A stretch of DNA of 64,000 nt, from the NCBI GenBank assembly GCA_016194975.1, contig JACQAM010000016.1, positions 124,001 to 188,000 of the forward strand, given 5' to 3'. Within the stretch, counting starts at the first letter, position 1; each line of letters begins with the position of its first letter. Shown here piece after piece: positions 42,900-52,345 of this stretch. Position numbers and translations under genes: made by a program. A model generated the notes under the pieces. That model saw nothing but the letters and a program-made list of their open reading frames with translations. It did no database searches and was not told the origin of the DNA. Source of the stretch: Bacteroidota bacterium. Lineage in GTDB: Bacteria > Bacteroidota > Bacteroidia > Palsa-965.

Positions 42900-45800
42900 C
42901 TAAAAAATCGCTCTCACCTGCGCTGTTCCGGAATGCACCACGATCGATCCCGGAGTTTTTCTTCCTTCATACCCCAATGTCAATTGAAGATTTGTCGCGA
43001 GTGAACGCTGCCACGTAATACGCCACGTAAAATTTTCTCCCGGCTTCAGCCCTTCTAGCATGTCATAGCCAACTGAAGAATTCACTACGCCGGAATAAGT
43101 GATGCGGTAATAATTTCCTTCGGCAACAAAACTTCCTTTCGAAAGTTTACTCAGTTTTACTTCCGTTCCGAATTTCTGCACCACCGCATTTTCATTTCCA
43201 TATTCCGGAAGATTTTTTTTCATGGAGTAACGATAACTGAAACTCACGCGGAAAGTAGTACCGGGCTGAATGCTGAATTTATTTTCTGTTTCGGTGTAAT
43301 GAATTCGATAATTTCTCGTGGAAAAAAATTCGGAAGAACTGCTCTTGTGTCCGTCGCGCAGATCATTCACCAGCGAAAGTGATTTCGTCATGTTCCAGCG
43401 CACGTGCACATCATGATACGTGTTCGCGCGCGACTCGAGCCCGTTTGTAAGCAAATTTTTTCCGCGCACATCCTGGTACGTATGTTCTATTCCGAATTTA
43501 CTGCTGAGCTGGTTGAACGTAATCGTGTTTCTTATTGTGGAATTCAGCGTCACGAGTTGCGTGTCGCGCGCGTCATCCACCGTGGGCACGTAAATGTGCG
43601 CGGGATCGTTGCTCATTGTTTTCCGGTCTACGCGGTACGAAGCCATATCGGAAAATTTTCCCGCAAATCCTTTTACGCCTTTTTCATTCGCCCATTTCAC
43701 AGCAGGTTTTAAATTTAAACTCTGGCTGAACTGATTCGTGTAAACTTTCACATATTGATTCGTGGGAGTGAAAACACGGATGTAATTTGCCTGGTCGCTG
43801 TACAACGCCGTTTCAAATTCATTCAGTTGTTTCACGCCATCGCCATTGTAATCGGTCCACGTGTAACTTCCCTGCCCTGCCGGAACTTCTATGTAGGAAT
43901 ATTCTTTTTTCACTTCGAGTCCCGAACCGGTTTCGTAAAAAGTGGTAGTGCTCACCACTCCTTTCCACATTCGCAGATTATATTCTGCTCTTCCCACAAC
44001 TGTATTATCCGGTTGTTGCGAAGTGAGCAGCGGAGAATTGATATCGAGTTTCCTGTAACTCGCCGTTACACGAAGATCACGATCAGGATTTTTTCTCATC
44101 TCTACTGTACTCCCGAAATTTTCTGCGAACGTAGCGCGCGAGAGTGATGCGTGATCAGGAAGAAGATCGCTGCGTTGTTTGTAAAAAAAAGTCAGTGTGC
44201 GTTTCGAAGAATCGTTGTAATTGAGATCACCTTCCCATTCGAAAAATCCTGCGCTTGGCAAAATGAGCGAATCATTTCCTGCGCGCACTGAACGATTCAT
44301 TTCCTGCGATTCAGATCCGGCAACGCTCCATTTTTTATAGATCGCTCTTGTAATTTTTACATTCTGACGGATGAAAGAACTGTTGCCGAAAATTCCGGTG
44401 GTCTCCAGCACACTTGCTTTTCCGGTCACAGAAGTTTTTTTATCGGCCCAATTCACATTCACCGCATTTTTCGCTCCGCGGAAAGCAGTTCCTTCATCGA
44501 ACATGGAATAATCATAACCGATGACATTTGATTTTTTTCCTTTGAGATCGAGCGAAACGCCGGCGAGATGCTGATCGGCAGTGGGAATGTGCGGCGTAGA
44601 ATTTCCGTAACCGAAATTCCAATCGCGTTCGAATTCCACAGGACGGAATCTTTCGATCGGCGAAAAATAACGGCTCACGTATTCGTAGTGCGCCTGCACG
44701 CCGAGGTGTTGCGAACTTCCCATCGTGAATTCATTGGTGTATTTTAAATTTCCTCCGTATCCTTTATCATCCTGCGAATCAAAAGGAGAAAAAGTATTCT
44801 GATCGAAGGAAGAGTAGGCGAGTTCGGTTTCAAATTTTCCAAGCGAAGTAGGCAGGGTTCCTCCCAATGTCACCATTTGTTTTTTCTTCGGCGTGATCAG
44901 GAGAATGACCGGTTCATAATCTCCCTGCAGAACTCCGTTCACCGGCGCTATCCAGCGAAAAGTTTTTCCATTGGCAGAAGTGGAATACTGCACATAATTT
45001 CCATTGTGTAAACCCACGTATGAAAAACTCAAACGGAAATGCGCGCTGTCGGGAGAAATGGAATACACATACACATTGGAATAAAGAATGCTGTTCACGA
45101 GCGTATCGGTCTTTTTATACAAAACTTTATCGCCGGAAAAAGCAACGCTGTCAATTCCGGGAACCACGGCATGCAAAAGTGTATCACCTACCGCCGCCAT
45201 TTTTAATTTGTCATCATCGGTCAATGTTTGTTGCAGCGGTTGATTTTTTGCATCCTGTTCTGAATAGGCATTGAGCCGCACAGAAAATCCTTTCACATCA
45301 TATTCAATTCCCGTGGTGGCGAGCGTGCGCGAATAATTCCTGTCGCTGTACTGGAATTCTACCGTAATGCGTTTGTCCTTCGTGATGAGTTGTTTCGCTG
45401 TAAAAGTGATCTCGCCTGTGTTGTAATTGATGGTGTAATCATTTTCCTGTCCGCGCATCAATTGTTTTCCGTCAATGAAAACTTTTTCTGTTCCGGAAAG
45501 AATCACAATGAAAAATTCATTTTCCGCTCCGTGCAACCGATACGGCCCCTGGTTTCCTTCGATGCCCTGGATCACATTGCGTGCAAATTTCCCTTTTGAG
45601 AGCGCAACACTTCCGCTCACTTTCAGAATTCCGGAAGAATCTTTTTTTGCTGCGTTAAGAATATGTTGTTCGGAAGTGACCATCAGTCCCTGTCCGCGTT
45701 TGTTGTAATTCATGAAATAAGAACTGGGCCGCGTGGCAGTGAAATCTCCCGCAATGAGTTTTGTTCCTTTTCCCGAAAGCTGGATATAAACTTTGTCGAA

Positions 45801-46388
45801 CTCCTGCAATTGCTGCGTGGTACCGTCGGGCTGAATAGGAAGATTATCATCCGTGGCCACCATCGTAAGATCGACATCATCAGAAATTTTTCCGCTGAGC
45901 TGGAGGTTGAGGCTGGAGTTCACAGAAACATCGCGCGTATTCCCGAATGTAATTCCCCTCGAAAGACTTCCGCTTTTATTGAGTCCGCCCATAGCGAACG
46001 GATCATCCAGTGTTGTTTCCCCGGGTTTATAGAGGAACGGATCAATGCGGTTATCGGGTTTGGAGGTGAAAGTCTTTTCGTCCTTGTGCGAATTTGATTT
46101 CGTGAACAGCAATGGATAAACGGCATAATGCACCTGCAGATCATTGTGCGGTGCATTTGCAGAAAGAACAAGTTCTGCTTCAGCAGGAAGCAATTTGTAT
46201 TGGGTGGAATCTAATTTTTTTCCGTTCGACGATATCTCGAAAGTAGTTGCAACAATACTGAGTGTGTCGAGTGTAACGGTGTCTGATTTTGCAGCGATGG
46301 ATTTATCCCGCCACGATGAAGCCTGCGCAGAAATTTTTCCCGCAGCAAAGAGCAGGAAGAAAAAAAACAGAAAAACTTTTCGCCGCAT
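42900..46388 (-). CDS. large outer-membrane beta-barrel protein of Bacteroidota
   Basis: This 1162-residue protein has a signal peptide (to ISAQ) and a conserved core: GGLNKSGSLSRGITFGNTRDVSVNSSLNLQLSGKISDDVDL, then PIQPDGTTQQLQEFDKVYIQLSGKGTKLIAGDF. The rest is dense amphipathic strand pattern up to an aromatic C-terminus (AQVRAIF), as expected of a very large barrel. The GLNKSGSLSRGITFGN block is typical of a widespread uncharacterised Bacteroidota family with some resemblance to the T9SS pore SprA, but it is much shorter than SprA, so I do not use that name. A possible -7 box TACCTTTA lies just upstream. Confidence 0.85.
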   Translation of the reverse strand: MRRKVFLFFFFLLFAAGKISAQASSWRDKSIAAKSDTVTLDTLSIVATTFEISSNGKKLDSTQYKLLPAEAELVLSANAPHNDLQVHYAVYPLLFTKSNSHKDEKTFTSKPDNRIDPFLYKPGETTLDDPFAMGGLNKSGSLSRGITFGNTRDVSVNSSLNLQLSGKISDDVDLTMVATDDNLPIQPDGTTQQLQEFDKVYIQLSGKGTKLIAGDFTATRPSSYFMNYNKRGQGLMVTSEQHILNAAKKDSSGILKVSGSVALSKGKFARNVIQGIEGNQGPYRLHGAENEFFIVILSGTEKVFIDGKQLMRGQENDYTINYNTGEITFTAKQLITKDKRITVEFQYSDRNYSRTLATTGIEYDVKGFSVRLNAYSEQDAKNQPLQQTLTDDDKLKMAAVGDTLLHAVVPGIDSVAFSGDKVLYKKTDTLVNSILYSNVYVYSISPDSAHFRLSFSYVGLHNGNYVQYSTSANGKTFRWIAPVNGVLQGDYEPVILLITPKKKQMVTLGGTLPTSLGKFETELAYSSFDQNTFSPFDSQDDKGYGGNLKYTNEFTMGSSQHLGVQAHYEYVSRYFSPIERFRPVEFERDWNFGYGNSTPHIPTADQHLAGVSLDLKGKKSNVIGYDYSMFDEGTAFRGAKNAVNVNWADKKTSVTGKASVLETTGIFGNSSFIRQNVKITRAIYKKWSVAGSESQEMNRSVRAGNDSLILPSAGFFEWEGDLNYNDSSKRTLTFFYKQRSDLLPDHASLSRATFAENFGSTVEMRKNPDRDLRVTASYRKLDINSPLLTSQQPDNTVVGRAEYNLRMWKGVVSTTTFYETGSGLEVKKEYSYIEVPAGQGSYTWTDYNGDGVKQLNEFETALYSDQANYIRVFTPTNQYVKVYTNQFSQSLNLKPAVKWANEKGVKGFAGKFSDMASYRVDRKTMSNDPAHIYVPTVDDARDTQLVTLNSTIRNTITFNQLSSKFGIEHTYQDVRGKNLLTNGLESRANTYHDVHVRWNMTKSLSLVNDLRDGHKSSSSEFFSTRNYRIHYTETENKFSIQPGTTFRVSFSYRYSMKKNLPEYGNENAVVQKFGTEVKLSKLSKGSFVAEGNYYRITYSGVVNSSVGYDMLEGLKPGENFTWRITWQRSLATNLQLTLGYEGRKTPGSIVVHSGTAQVRAIF

Positions 46389-46423
46389 CGATGTAAAATT
46401 AAAGGTAGTGCATTATCTAAATA

Positions 46424-46493
46424 CCAAATCTCAAATTCCGGACTAACTCGATTGACTCTTGGAATTTGAGATTTGAGATTTGGAATTTGTGGC
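46424..46493. repeat. GGAATTTGAGATTTG inverted word repeat
   Basis: CCAAATCTCAAATTCC (46424-46439) is inverted as GGAATTTGAGATTTG (46461-46475), which then repeats in tandem as AGATTTGGAATTTG. Its right end overlaps the putative -33 TTTG of xth. The same word family occurs at 47310-47351 and as a perfect hairpin at 60528-60568. Confidence 0.65.
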
Positions 46494-46514
46494 TTTGCTT
46501 TCTGCCTATCTTTC
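46486..46514 (+). promoter_or_regulatory. xth promoter
   Basis: TTTG (46486-46489), 17 bases, then TATCTTTC (46507-46514) approximate the Bacteroidota consensus. They sit at the end of a word repeat and give a leader of about 20 nt before the ATG at 46539. Confidence 0.5.
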
Positions 46515-46538
46515 GGGGCTACTGTTAAACGTTTACGA

Positions 46539-47309
46539 ATGAAAAAAATTATATCCTACAATGTAAATGGCATTCGTGCTGCGCTCAATAAAGGATGGAT
46601 AGACTGGGTAAAAAAAAATTCGCCTGATATTATTCTTCTTCAGGAAATAAAAGCGGAGCCGGGACAGCTCGATCTTTCTGTTTTCGAAAATGCAGGATAC
46701 AAACATTGCTACTGGAATCCGGCAGAAAAAAAAGGATACAGCGGTGTGGCTATTCTTTCAAAAACAAAACCCGATCATATTGAAATCGGTTCTGGAAATA
46801 AAAAATACGATTCGGAAGGAAGAATGCTGCGCGCCGATTATGGCGATGTTTCAGTGATGAGTTTATACCTCCCCTCCGGTACAACGGGCGATGTGCGCCA
46901 GGATTTCAAATATGAATTCATGGATTTTTTTCAGCAGTACATTGACAAGCTGAAGAAAAAAAGGATGAAGCTCATCATTGGCGGAGACTGGAACATCTGC
47001 CACAAACCGATCGACATTCACAATCCGGTGAGCAATGCAAAATCATCCGGTTTTCTTCCCGAAGAAAGAGCGTGGATCGGAAAATTCATTAACAGCGGAT
47101 TCATTGATTCATTCCGTCATTATCATCCCGAACCACATCAGTACACGTGGTGGACTTTCCGCGCGAATGCACGTGCGCGTAATCTCGGGTGGCGCATCGA
47201 TTATCACATGATCAGTGCTGCATTGGAAAAACAATTGCGATCAGCTTCCATTATGCCCGAAGTAAAACATTCTGATCATTGCCCCATTTCAGTGGAAGTG
47301 GAATTCTGA
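46539..47309 (+). CDS. xth: exodeoxyribonuclease III / AP endonuclease
   Basis: This 256-residue enzyme cuts DNA at abasic sites and degrades 3' ends in base-excision repair. Family motifs are MKKIISYNVNGIRAALNKGWIDWV, PDIILLQEIKAEPGQL (metal-binding Glu), YSGVAILSKTKPDHI, LIIGGDWNICHKPIDIHNP, YTWWTFRANARARNLGWRIDYHMIS and VKHSDHCPISVEVEF (final His). The ATG at 46539 was chosen as the conserved start; a longer frame at 46473 translates the word repeat. Confidence 0.96.
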   Translation: MKKIISYNVNGIRAALNKGWIDWVKKNSPDIILLQEIKAEPGQLDLSVFENAGYKHCYWNPAEKKGYSGVAILSKTKPDHIEIGSGNKKYDSEGRMLRADYGDVSVMSLYLPSGTTGDVRQDFKYEFMDFFQQYIDKLKKKRMKLIIGGDWNICHKPIDIHNPVSNAKSSGFLPEERAWIGKFINSGFIDSFRHYHPEPHQYTWWTFRANARARNLGWRIDYHMISAALEKQLRSASIMPEVKHSDHCPISVEVEF

Positions 47310-47495
47310 ATTTTTGATTTTTGGGTTTGGGAATTTGAATTTTTGGGTTTGGGTAGTTTCCCTCTGAAATTCTCCTGATCTTCTACCCGTTTTTCGCCGA
47401 TCTATAGTGCAGAAAGCGAATTCCCCAATTTTTCCAGTGCAAAAGGTAATTTTCCGTATTTTAGGCGCTGATTCCTGAAAAACGCTAATTCCACT
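47310..47495. repeat. spacer with GATTTTTGGGTTTGGGAATTTG words
   Basis: The first 42 bases are tandem imperfect copies of a TTTTTGGGTTTGGGAATTTG word, akin to 46461 and 60552. The remaining 140 bases carry a TATTTTAG box (47457-47464) as a possible -7 element for the binding-protein gene. Confidence 0.5.
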
Positions 47496-49274
47496 ATGAA
47501 AAGCTTAAAAATTTCCCTGGCGATCTCCCTGCTTGGTTTAGCCCTTGTTTACAGTTGCGGAGACGATAACCAGAACGATGGCAAAAATCTTGTCGCTAAG
47601 GGCCCCGTAAAATATGGCGGAGTTTTCAAGATGAATGAGACGGAAGATTTCCGGACACTTTTTCCGCTGAACATTGTGGATATTGTGAGCGGCCACATAG
47701 GCGCACAGGTGTACGAAGGCATCGTGAAGTTCAATCCGAAAGATCTCACCATCATGCCGGGTATTGCTTACAAATGGGAAATTCTCGACAGCGCCAAACA
47801 TTTTGTTTTTCATTTGCGCAACAATGTTGTTTTTCATGATGACCCATGCTTCGCTGGTGGCAATGGACGCGCATGTACTGCAGCCGATATTAAATATTGT
47901 TTCGACAGGATCTGCACAGTTTCTCCAAACAACCAGCATTTTCCCGATACGTTCAAAGACCGCGTTGTAGGTGCGAATGATTATTTTGCTTCCACGGAAA
48001 AAAACAGTCCGCTCGCAGGAGGAGTTTCGGGTATAACCGCTCCGAATGATTCTACCATCGATATCCGTTTGAGCGGACCAATGCCCGGCTTCCTGAATAT
48101 TCTTGCTACACAAGGTTGCTGGATCTACGCGAAAGAAGCATTTGCAAAATATGGCGAGGACATGCGCATTCATTGTGTGGGAACGGGACCATTCAAAGTG
48201 AAAAGCATCAGTGAAGGAGATGCAGTGGTACTCGAAAGAAATCCGAAATACTGGGCAATTGATCAATATGGCAATCGCCTGCCTTATCTTGATAATGTGG
48301 AATTTAAATTCATCAAGGACAAACGTTCCGAGATCATTGCATTCCGCAGCGGAGACCTCGATATGGTTTTCCGTTTACCGGTAGAAATGGCGAAAGATAT
48401 CATGGGAGAACTCTCCGGTGCTAAAGACCATGCAGCCGATTTTACTATACAGAGCAACGAAGCGATGAGTTTGACGTATTACGGATTCCAGGATAAATTA
48501 CCACCGTTCAATAATTCTCTTGTTCGACAGGCATTCAATTATGCGATCAATCGCCAATACATTGCAGAAAAAGTTCTACAGGGCGATGCAACACCTGCCA
48601 TCTACGGAGTTGTTCCTCCGTGTTTGCCGGGATACGATTCAAAAACTATCGTTGGATATACTTATGATCCTGATAAAGCGCGTAAACTTCTTGCGCAGGC
48701 AGGATATCCCGGTGGAAAAGGATTTCCCGATATCACTTTGCAGATCAACAGCGGCGGTGGCGACAGAAATCCTATGACTGCAGATTATGTCGTGAATCAA
48801 CTGAAAGAAAATCTCGGCATTTCTGTTCATGTTACACAATTGCCATTTGCAGAACATCTCGAAACTCTCGAAACAGGAAAAGCACTTTTCTGGCGTACGG
48901 GTTGGATCGCCGATTATCCCGATCCGGAAACTTTTCTTACGATTCTCTATGGAAAACATGTTCCGGCGAAACTTGAAGAACGCGAATCGATCAACTCAGT
49001 TCGTTATGTGAGCGCAACTTTTGATTCGCTTTATGAAGCAGCATCAAAAGAAGCAGATCCGGTGAAACGCCTCGATCTTTTTCATCGCGCAGATCAGCAG
49101 GCGATGAATGATGCGGCGCTCATGCCGATCTATTATGAAGTGAATGATCGTCTCGTGCACAAGAATGTGCGCGGATTCGATATTAACCCAATGGAATATC
49201 GCGATATGACCTTTACCTGGTTTGATAATGATGATGATAAAGGCGCTACGAAAAAAGACACCACCTCAAAATAA
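47496..49274 (+). CDS. oligopeptide ABC transporter substrate-binding lipoprotein (SBP family 5)
   Basis: This 592-residue protein has a lipoprotein signal (MKSLKISLAISLLGLALVYSC) and the family 5 binding-protein pattern: KYGGVFKMNETEDFRTLFPLNIVDIVSGHIGAQVYEGIV, AYKWEILDSAKHFVFHLRNNVVFHDD, AADIKYCFDRI, KTIVGYTYDPDKARKLLAQAGYPGGKGFP and WRTGWIADYPDPETFL. It should capture peptides in the periplasm for an Opp/Dpp transporter. It is presumably the partner of the fused ATPase at 11200, though not adjacent. A strong terminator follows. Confidence 0.93.
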   Translation: MKSLKISLAISLLGLALVYSCGDDNQNDGKNLVAKGPVKYGGVFKMNETEDFRTLFPLNIVDIVSGHIGAQVYEGIVKFNPKDLTIMPGIAYKWEILDSAKHFVFHLRNNVVFHDDPCFAGGNGRACTAADIKYCFDRICTVSPNNQHFPDTFKDRVVGANDYFASTEKNSPLAGGVSGITAPNDSTIDIRLSGPMPGFLNILATQGCWIYAKEAFAKYGEDMRIHCVGTGPFKVKSISEGDAVVLERNPKYWAIDQYGNRLPYLDNVEFKFIKDKRSEIIAFRSGDLDMVFRLPVEMAKDIMGELSGAKDHAADFTIQSNEAMSLTYYGFQDKLPPFNNSLVRQAFNYAINRQYIAEKVLQGDATPAIYGVVPPCLPGYDSKTIVGYTYDPDKARKLLAQAGYPGGKGFPDITLQINSGGGDRNPMTADYVVNQLKENLGISVHVTQLPFAEHLETLETGKALFWRTGWIADYPDPETFLTILYGKHVPAKLEERESINSVRYVSATFDSLYEAASKEADPVKRLDLFHRADQQAMNDAALMPIYYEVNDRLVHKNVRGFDINPMEYRDMTFTWFDNDDDKGATKKDTTSK

Positions 49275-49294
49275 TTTCAGAAAAAAAAATAATT

Positions 49295-49327
49295 AAAGAT
49301 CCTCTGCAGAACGCGGGGGATTTTTTT
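49295..49327. terminator. bidirectional intrinsic terminator
   Basis: AAAGATCCTCTGC pairs with GCGGGGGATTTTT (several G-U) around a five-base loop, followed by T and preceded by an A-rich run. It ends both the binding-protein gene and the minus-strand gene stopping at 49326. Confidence 0.85.
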
Positions 49328-50063
49328 ATGCTGCTTTCAGTTCGCGCAGCAATTTTCTTTTTGCGATCGGGAGAAAAGTTTCTTCCATCGGAATCCGGAA
49401 TTTCGATTCCATGGCGTAACATGCAGGATTCGGAAGATCGCGGAATTCTTCCAGCATGCGGAGTTTGATCTGTTCGTAGCCCGATAAAAACCCGGAGTCG
49501 TACGTGCGCACATAATGCGTGTGCATGCCGCGGAATTTATCGCCGGCTTCTTCGAACAGCGTGATGGAATAAGAATAAACGCGTGTTTCCGAAGTTGCGT
49601 TGCGGAGAAAAATATATCCTTCGTTCACATGAATGGGAATGATGCCGACCGAATCCATTTCAATTCCCTGCTCCAGAAAATCGTAGATCTGTTTTCCTTC
49701 CCGCAATCCTTCTTCAAAACGCGGAATGGAAAAATCGATGATGGAATTTATTTCACTCATCAGTTTATCATCCTCCAGCAAATGTTCGAATTTCAATTTG
49801 AGATCTTCCGCATCCAGGCCGGTAACGCGTTTTGGAAATTGTGAAAATAACTGCGCTTTATTATCACGCAACTGCAGCGTGGTGCGGTAGTGTTCCAGCA
49901 ATTCAGAAAGAGGCGGAAAAAGTTTGTTGGCGCGGAATGATTCTTCCACGTGCTGTATCCATGCCAGCAACACGTATTTTTTATATTCGAAATCCACCGT
50001 CTTTTCGGTGATCCAGTCTTTATTGAGTTTTTTCATTGTAAACGGGCATACTTCTTGCTCCAT
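49326..50063 (-). CDS. conserved hypothetical protein
   Basis: This 245-residue soluble protein contains KKYVLLAWIQHVEESFRANKLFPPLSELLEHYRTTLQLRD, PRFEEGLREGKQIYDFLEQGIEMDSVGIIPIHVNEGYIFLRN and PNPACYAMESKFRIPMEETFLPIAKRKLLREL. It resembles an uncharacterised Bacteroidota family, but I have no name for it. Two starts are possible; the longer one has a TGAATTTG box ending five bases before it, favouring 50063. There is no signal peptide or helix. Confidence 0.78.
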   Translation of the reverse strand: MEQEVCPFTMKKLNKDWITEKTVDFEYKKYVLLAWIQHVEESFRANKLFPPLSELLEHYRTTLQLRDNKAQLFSQFPKRVTGLDAEDLKLKFEHLLEDDKLMSEINSIIDFSIPRFEEGLREGKQIYDFLEQGIEMDSVGIIPIHVNEGYIFLRNATSETRVYSYSITLFEEAGDKFRGMHTHYVRTYDSGFLSGYEQIKLRMLEEFRDLPNPACYAMESKFRIPMEETFLPIAKRKLLRELKAA

Positions 50064-50158
50064 TAACGCAAATTCATTGAAACAGGTTTCAGATTGAAAT
50101 CTACAATTAACAGTTAATAACTTGCACTCTGAAAAACGGGCTGTTTCACCGCCTGTTT

Positions 50159-50166
50159 TATCTTTG
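50159..50166 (+). promoter_or_regulatory. -7 box of the OmpA-family gene
   Basis: TATCTTTG matches the -7 consensus; the leader would be about 25 nt. A hairpin AAAACGGGC/GCCTGTTTT (50132-50158) directly precedes it. Confidence 0.55.
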
Positions 50167-50194
50167 AAAGTTCATTCAAACCTAATCTTTTCCC

Positions 50195-51205
50195 ATGCAG
50201 CTTCGCCACGTACTTCCCGCATTATTCATTGCCGTTTCATTCATGAACTGCGTTCCGCAGAATAAATACAATGCGGAAGTTGCGCGCCGTGAAAAAGCGG
50301 AAAGCGATCTTGCCGATACGAAAAAGAAAGCCGATGATTTCGAAAGCAAAAGCAACGAACTTGATCAGCAACTTACCGAATGCAAAAAACAACTGATGCT
50401 CCTGCAGAACGACACGCTCGGTTGCGGAATGCGGTATCGCCTGCTCAGCAGCCAGTACGATCAGCTCACTGCAAATTATGAATTGCTGCTCAAGCAGAAT
50501 AAAGAACTCATGAACCGCCAGACGAGCGAAAACACGGCGCTCGTGGGAAAACTCAACATGACGCAGGAACAACTCATCGCGAAAGAAGATTCACTCAAAC
50601 GAATGCAGACAAATTTGTACGCGCAGAAACATTCACTCGATTCACTCAACGCCGAACTGGCAAAACGCGAAATGCGCGTGCAGGAATTGCAGCACGCACT
50701 CGATGCAAAAGATTCCGCGATCGCAGCGATCAATAAAAAAGTGAAAGACGCACTGCTCAGCTTCGAAGGAAAAGGATTGACCGTAACGCAGAAGGACGGA
50801 AAGGTTTATGTGTCAATGGAAGATAAACTTCTTTTCGCTTCGGGTAGTACTGTAGTACAACCCGATGGAGTAAAGGCGCTCAAGTCGCTGGCGAAAGTAC
50901 TTGAACAGAATTCCGATATCAACATCATGGTGGAAGGACATACGGATGATAATGCATTCCACGGAACAGGCGACATGAAAGATAACTGGGATCTGAGCGT
51001 GATGCGTGCCACGGCGGTCACAAAAATCCTTCTCGCCAATGGAAATATCGATCCGAAAAGAATTACCGCTGCAGGACGCGGAGAATTTTTTCCTGTGGAT
51101 CCTGCCAAAACAGATGCAGCCCGTGCCAAGAACCGCCGCACAGAAATTATTCTTACACCAAAACTGGATGAACTTTTCAAAGTGCTGGATTCCGGTTCGC
51201 ATTAA
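50195..51205 (+). CDS. OmpA-family protein with coiled coil
   Basis: This 336-residue protein has a short signal with a cysteine (MQLRHVLPALFIAVSFMNC) that may be lipid-modified, a long coiled coil (residues about 25-180), and a C-terminal OmpA/MotB domain. That domain has DKLLFASGSTVVQPDGVKALKSLAKVL, INIMVEGHTDDNAF and RITAAGRGEFFPVDPAKTDAARAKNRRTEIIL. It should tether the outer membrane to peptidoglycan. The long coiled coil is a spacer typical of Bacteroidota envelope proteins. Confidence 0.92.
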   Translation: MQLRHVLPALFIAVSFMNCVPQNKYNAEVARREKAESDLADTKKKADDFESKSNELDQQLTECKKQLMLLQNDTLGCGMRYRLLSSQYDQLTANYELLLKQNKELMNRQTSENTALVGKLNMTQEQLIAKEDSLKRMQTNLYAQKHSLDSLNAELAKREMRVQELQHALDAKDSAIAAINKKVKDALLSFEGKGLTVTQKDGKVYVSMEDKLLFASGSTVVQPDGVKALKSLAKVLEQNSDINIMVEGHTDDNAFHGTGDMKDNWDLSVMRATAVTKILLANGNIDPKRITAAGRGEFFPVDPAKTDAARAKNRRTEIILTPKLDELFKVLDSGSH

Positions 51206-51268
51206 TAAAAAAATAATTCACGATCGCGGGCGTCTTCGGATGCCCGTTGTTGTTTTGGAAATGATACG

Positions 51269-52300
51269 ATGAGCAACTTCAACCGGAGAAAATTCCTGCG
51301 CAACGCGGCACTCGCTTCCGCAGCTATGCTCACCTCAAAAGCGAATGCAGAGCCGATGAAATTATTGCGCATGGATACCAGTGCAATTCTTCCACCGCGA
51401 TTGAAAAAAGGAGATACCATTGCACTCACCGCGCCCGCAGGTGCGATCTTCGTGGAAGATTCCATTGACAAAGCAACAACTGCTCTCGAAGGCGCAGGAT
51501 TTAAAGTGAAACATTGTCCCACACTTTACCAGAAATATGGTTACCTCGCCGGGCCGGATGATTTCCGCGCAAAAGAACTGAACGAACTTTTTGCTGATAC
51601 AAGTGTGCAGGGAATAGTTGCGATGCGCGGAGGATGGGGATGCGCACGGTTGCTGAACCTGCTCGATTATGATGTGATCCGGAAAAATCCAAAAGTTTTT
51701 TCCGGCTTCAGCGATATCACAACGTTGCTACTTGCCATTTACGCGCGCACGGGTATGATCACTTTTCACGGGCCCGTTGGAAATTCCTCCTGGGGCGATT
51801 TCACTCTGAATAATTTTCTGAGCATCGTTGTAGAAGGAGAAGCATTGCTCATGCAACAACCGAAAGAAGATCCTCTAACCGTACATTCGCCGGGAACAGC
51901 AACAGGAATTTTACTCGGTGGAAATTTATCGGTGCTGTGCAGCAACATCGGTACCGGTTATTTGCCCGATCTGAATTCAGCGCTTTTATTTCTCGAAGAG
52001 ACTGAAGAAGAACCGTACCAGATCGATCGCATGCTCACCCAACTTTCCATTGCGGGCACACTCATGCGCGCGAAAGGAATTATTTTCGGAAAATGTACGA
52101 AGTGCGATGCGGAAGAACCTGAAAAATCTTTTACGACGGATGAAGTGCTTCGGGAAAAATTCGCTGATTTTCTTTCACCCGTTGTGCAGAATTTCAGTTT
52201 CGGCCACGTGAAAGATAAATTCACATTCCCGGTAGGAGCGATTGCTACACTCGATACGGTGAACTCTTCTGTTCAACTGGAACATGTTTGTGTAAAATAA
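51269..52300 (+). CDS. Tat-exported LD-carboxypeptidase (peptidase S66)
   Basis: This 343-residue protein has a twin-arginine signal (NRRKFLRNAALASAAMLTSKANA) and the S66 fold. The nucleophile elbow is GFSDITTL (Ser), the acid is in LFLEETEEEPYQIDRML, and the His is in FSFGHVKDKFTFPVGA, with RGGWGCARLLNLLDYD as family landmark. It trims murein tetrapeptides or microcin-like peptides in the periplasm during peptidoglycan recycling. Tat export is common for this family in Bacteroidota. The length is normal. Confidence 0.9.
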   Translation: MSNFNRRKFLRNAALASAAMLTSKANAEPMKLLRMDTSAILPPRLKKGDTIALTAPAGAIFVEDSIDKATTALEGAGFKVKHCPTLYQKYGYLAGPDDFRAKELNELFADTSVQGIVAMRGGWGCARLLNLLDYDVIRKNPKVFSGFSDITTLLLAIYARTGMITFHGPVGNSSWGDFTLNNFLSIVVEGEALLMQQPKEDPLTVHSPGTATGILLGGNLSVLCSNIGTGYLPDLNSALLFLEETEEEPYQIDRMLTQLSIAGTLMRAKGIIFGKCTKCDAEEPEKSFTTDEVLREKFADFLSPVVQNFSFGHVKDKFTFPVGAIATLDTVNSSVQLEHVCVK

Positions 52301-52319
52301 ATTTTATAAAAAAAACGAG

Positions 52320-52327
52320 TAACTTTC
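52320..52327 (+). promoter_or_regulatory. shared leader box of T9SS genes
   Basis: TAACTTTCATTTCCCAA here matches TAAATTTCATTTCCCAA (19650) at all but one position. Each lies about 20 bases before a T9SS-cargo start, and the first eight bases form a near -7 box. Confidence 0.45.
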
Positions 52328-52345
52328 ATTTCCCAATAAAATCCC

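Noticed and set aside
42900-46388. Naming the large outer-membrane protein SprA
   Set aside because: SprA is roughly twice as long; only general resemblance of the barrel pattern is visible.
51600-51700. Cysteine in GGWGC of the S66 peptidase as a catalytic change
   Set aside because: The nucleophile serine of S66 lies in the later GFSDIT motif, which is intact.
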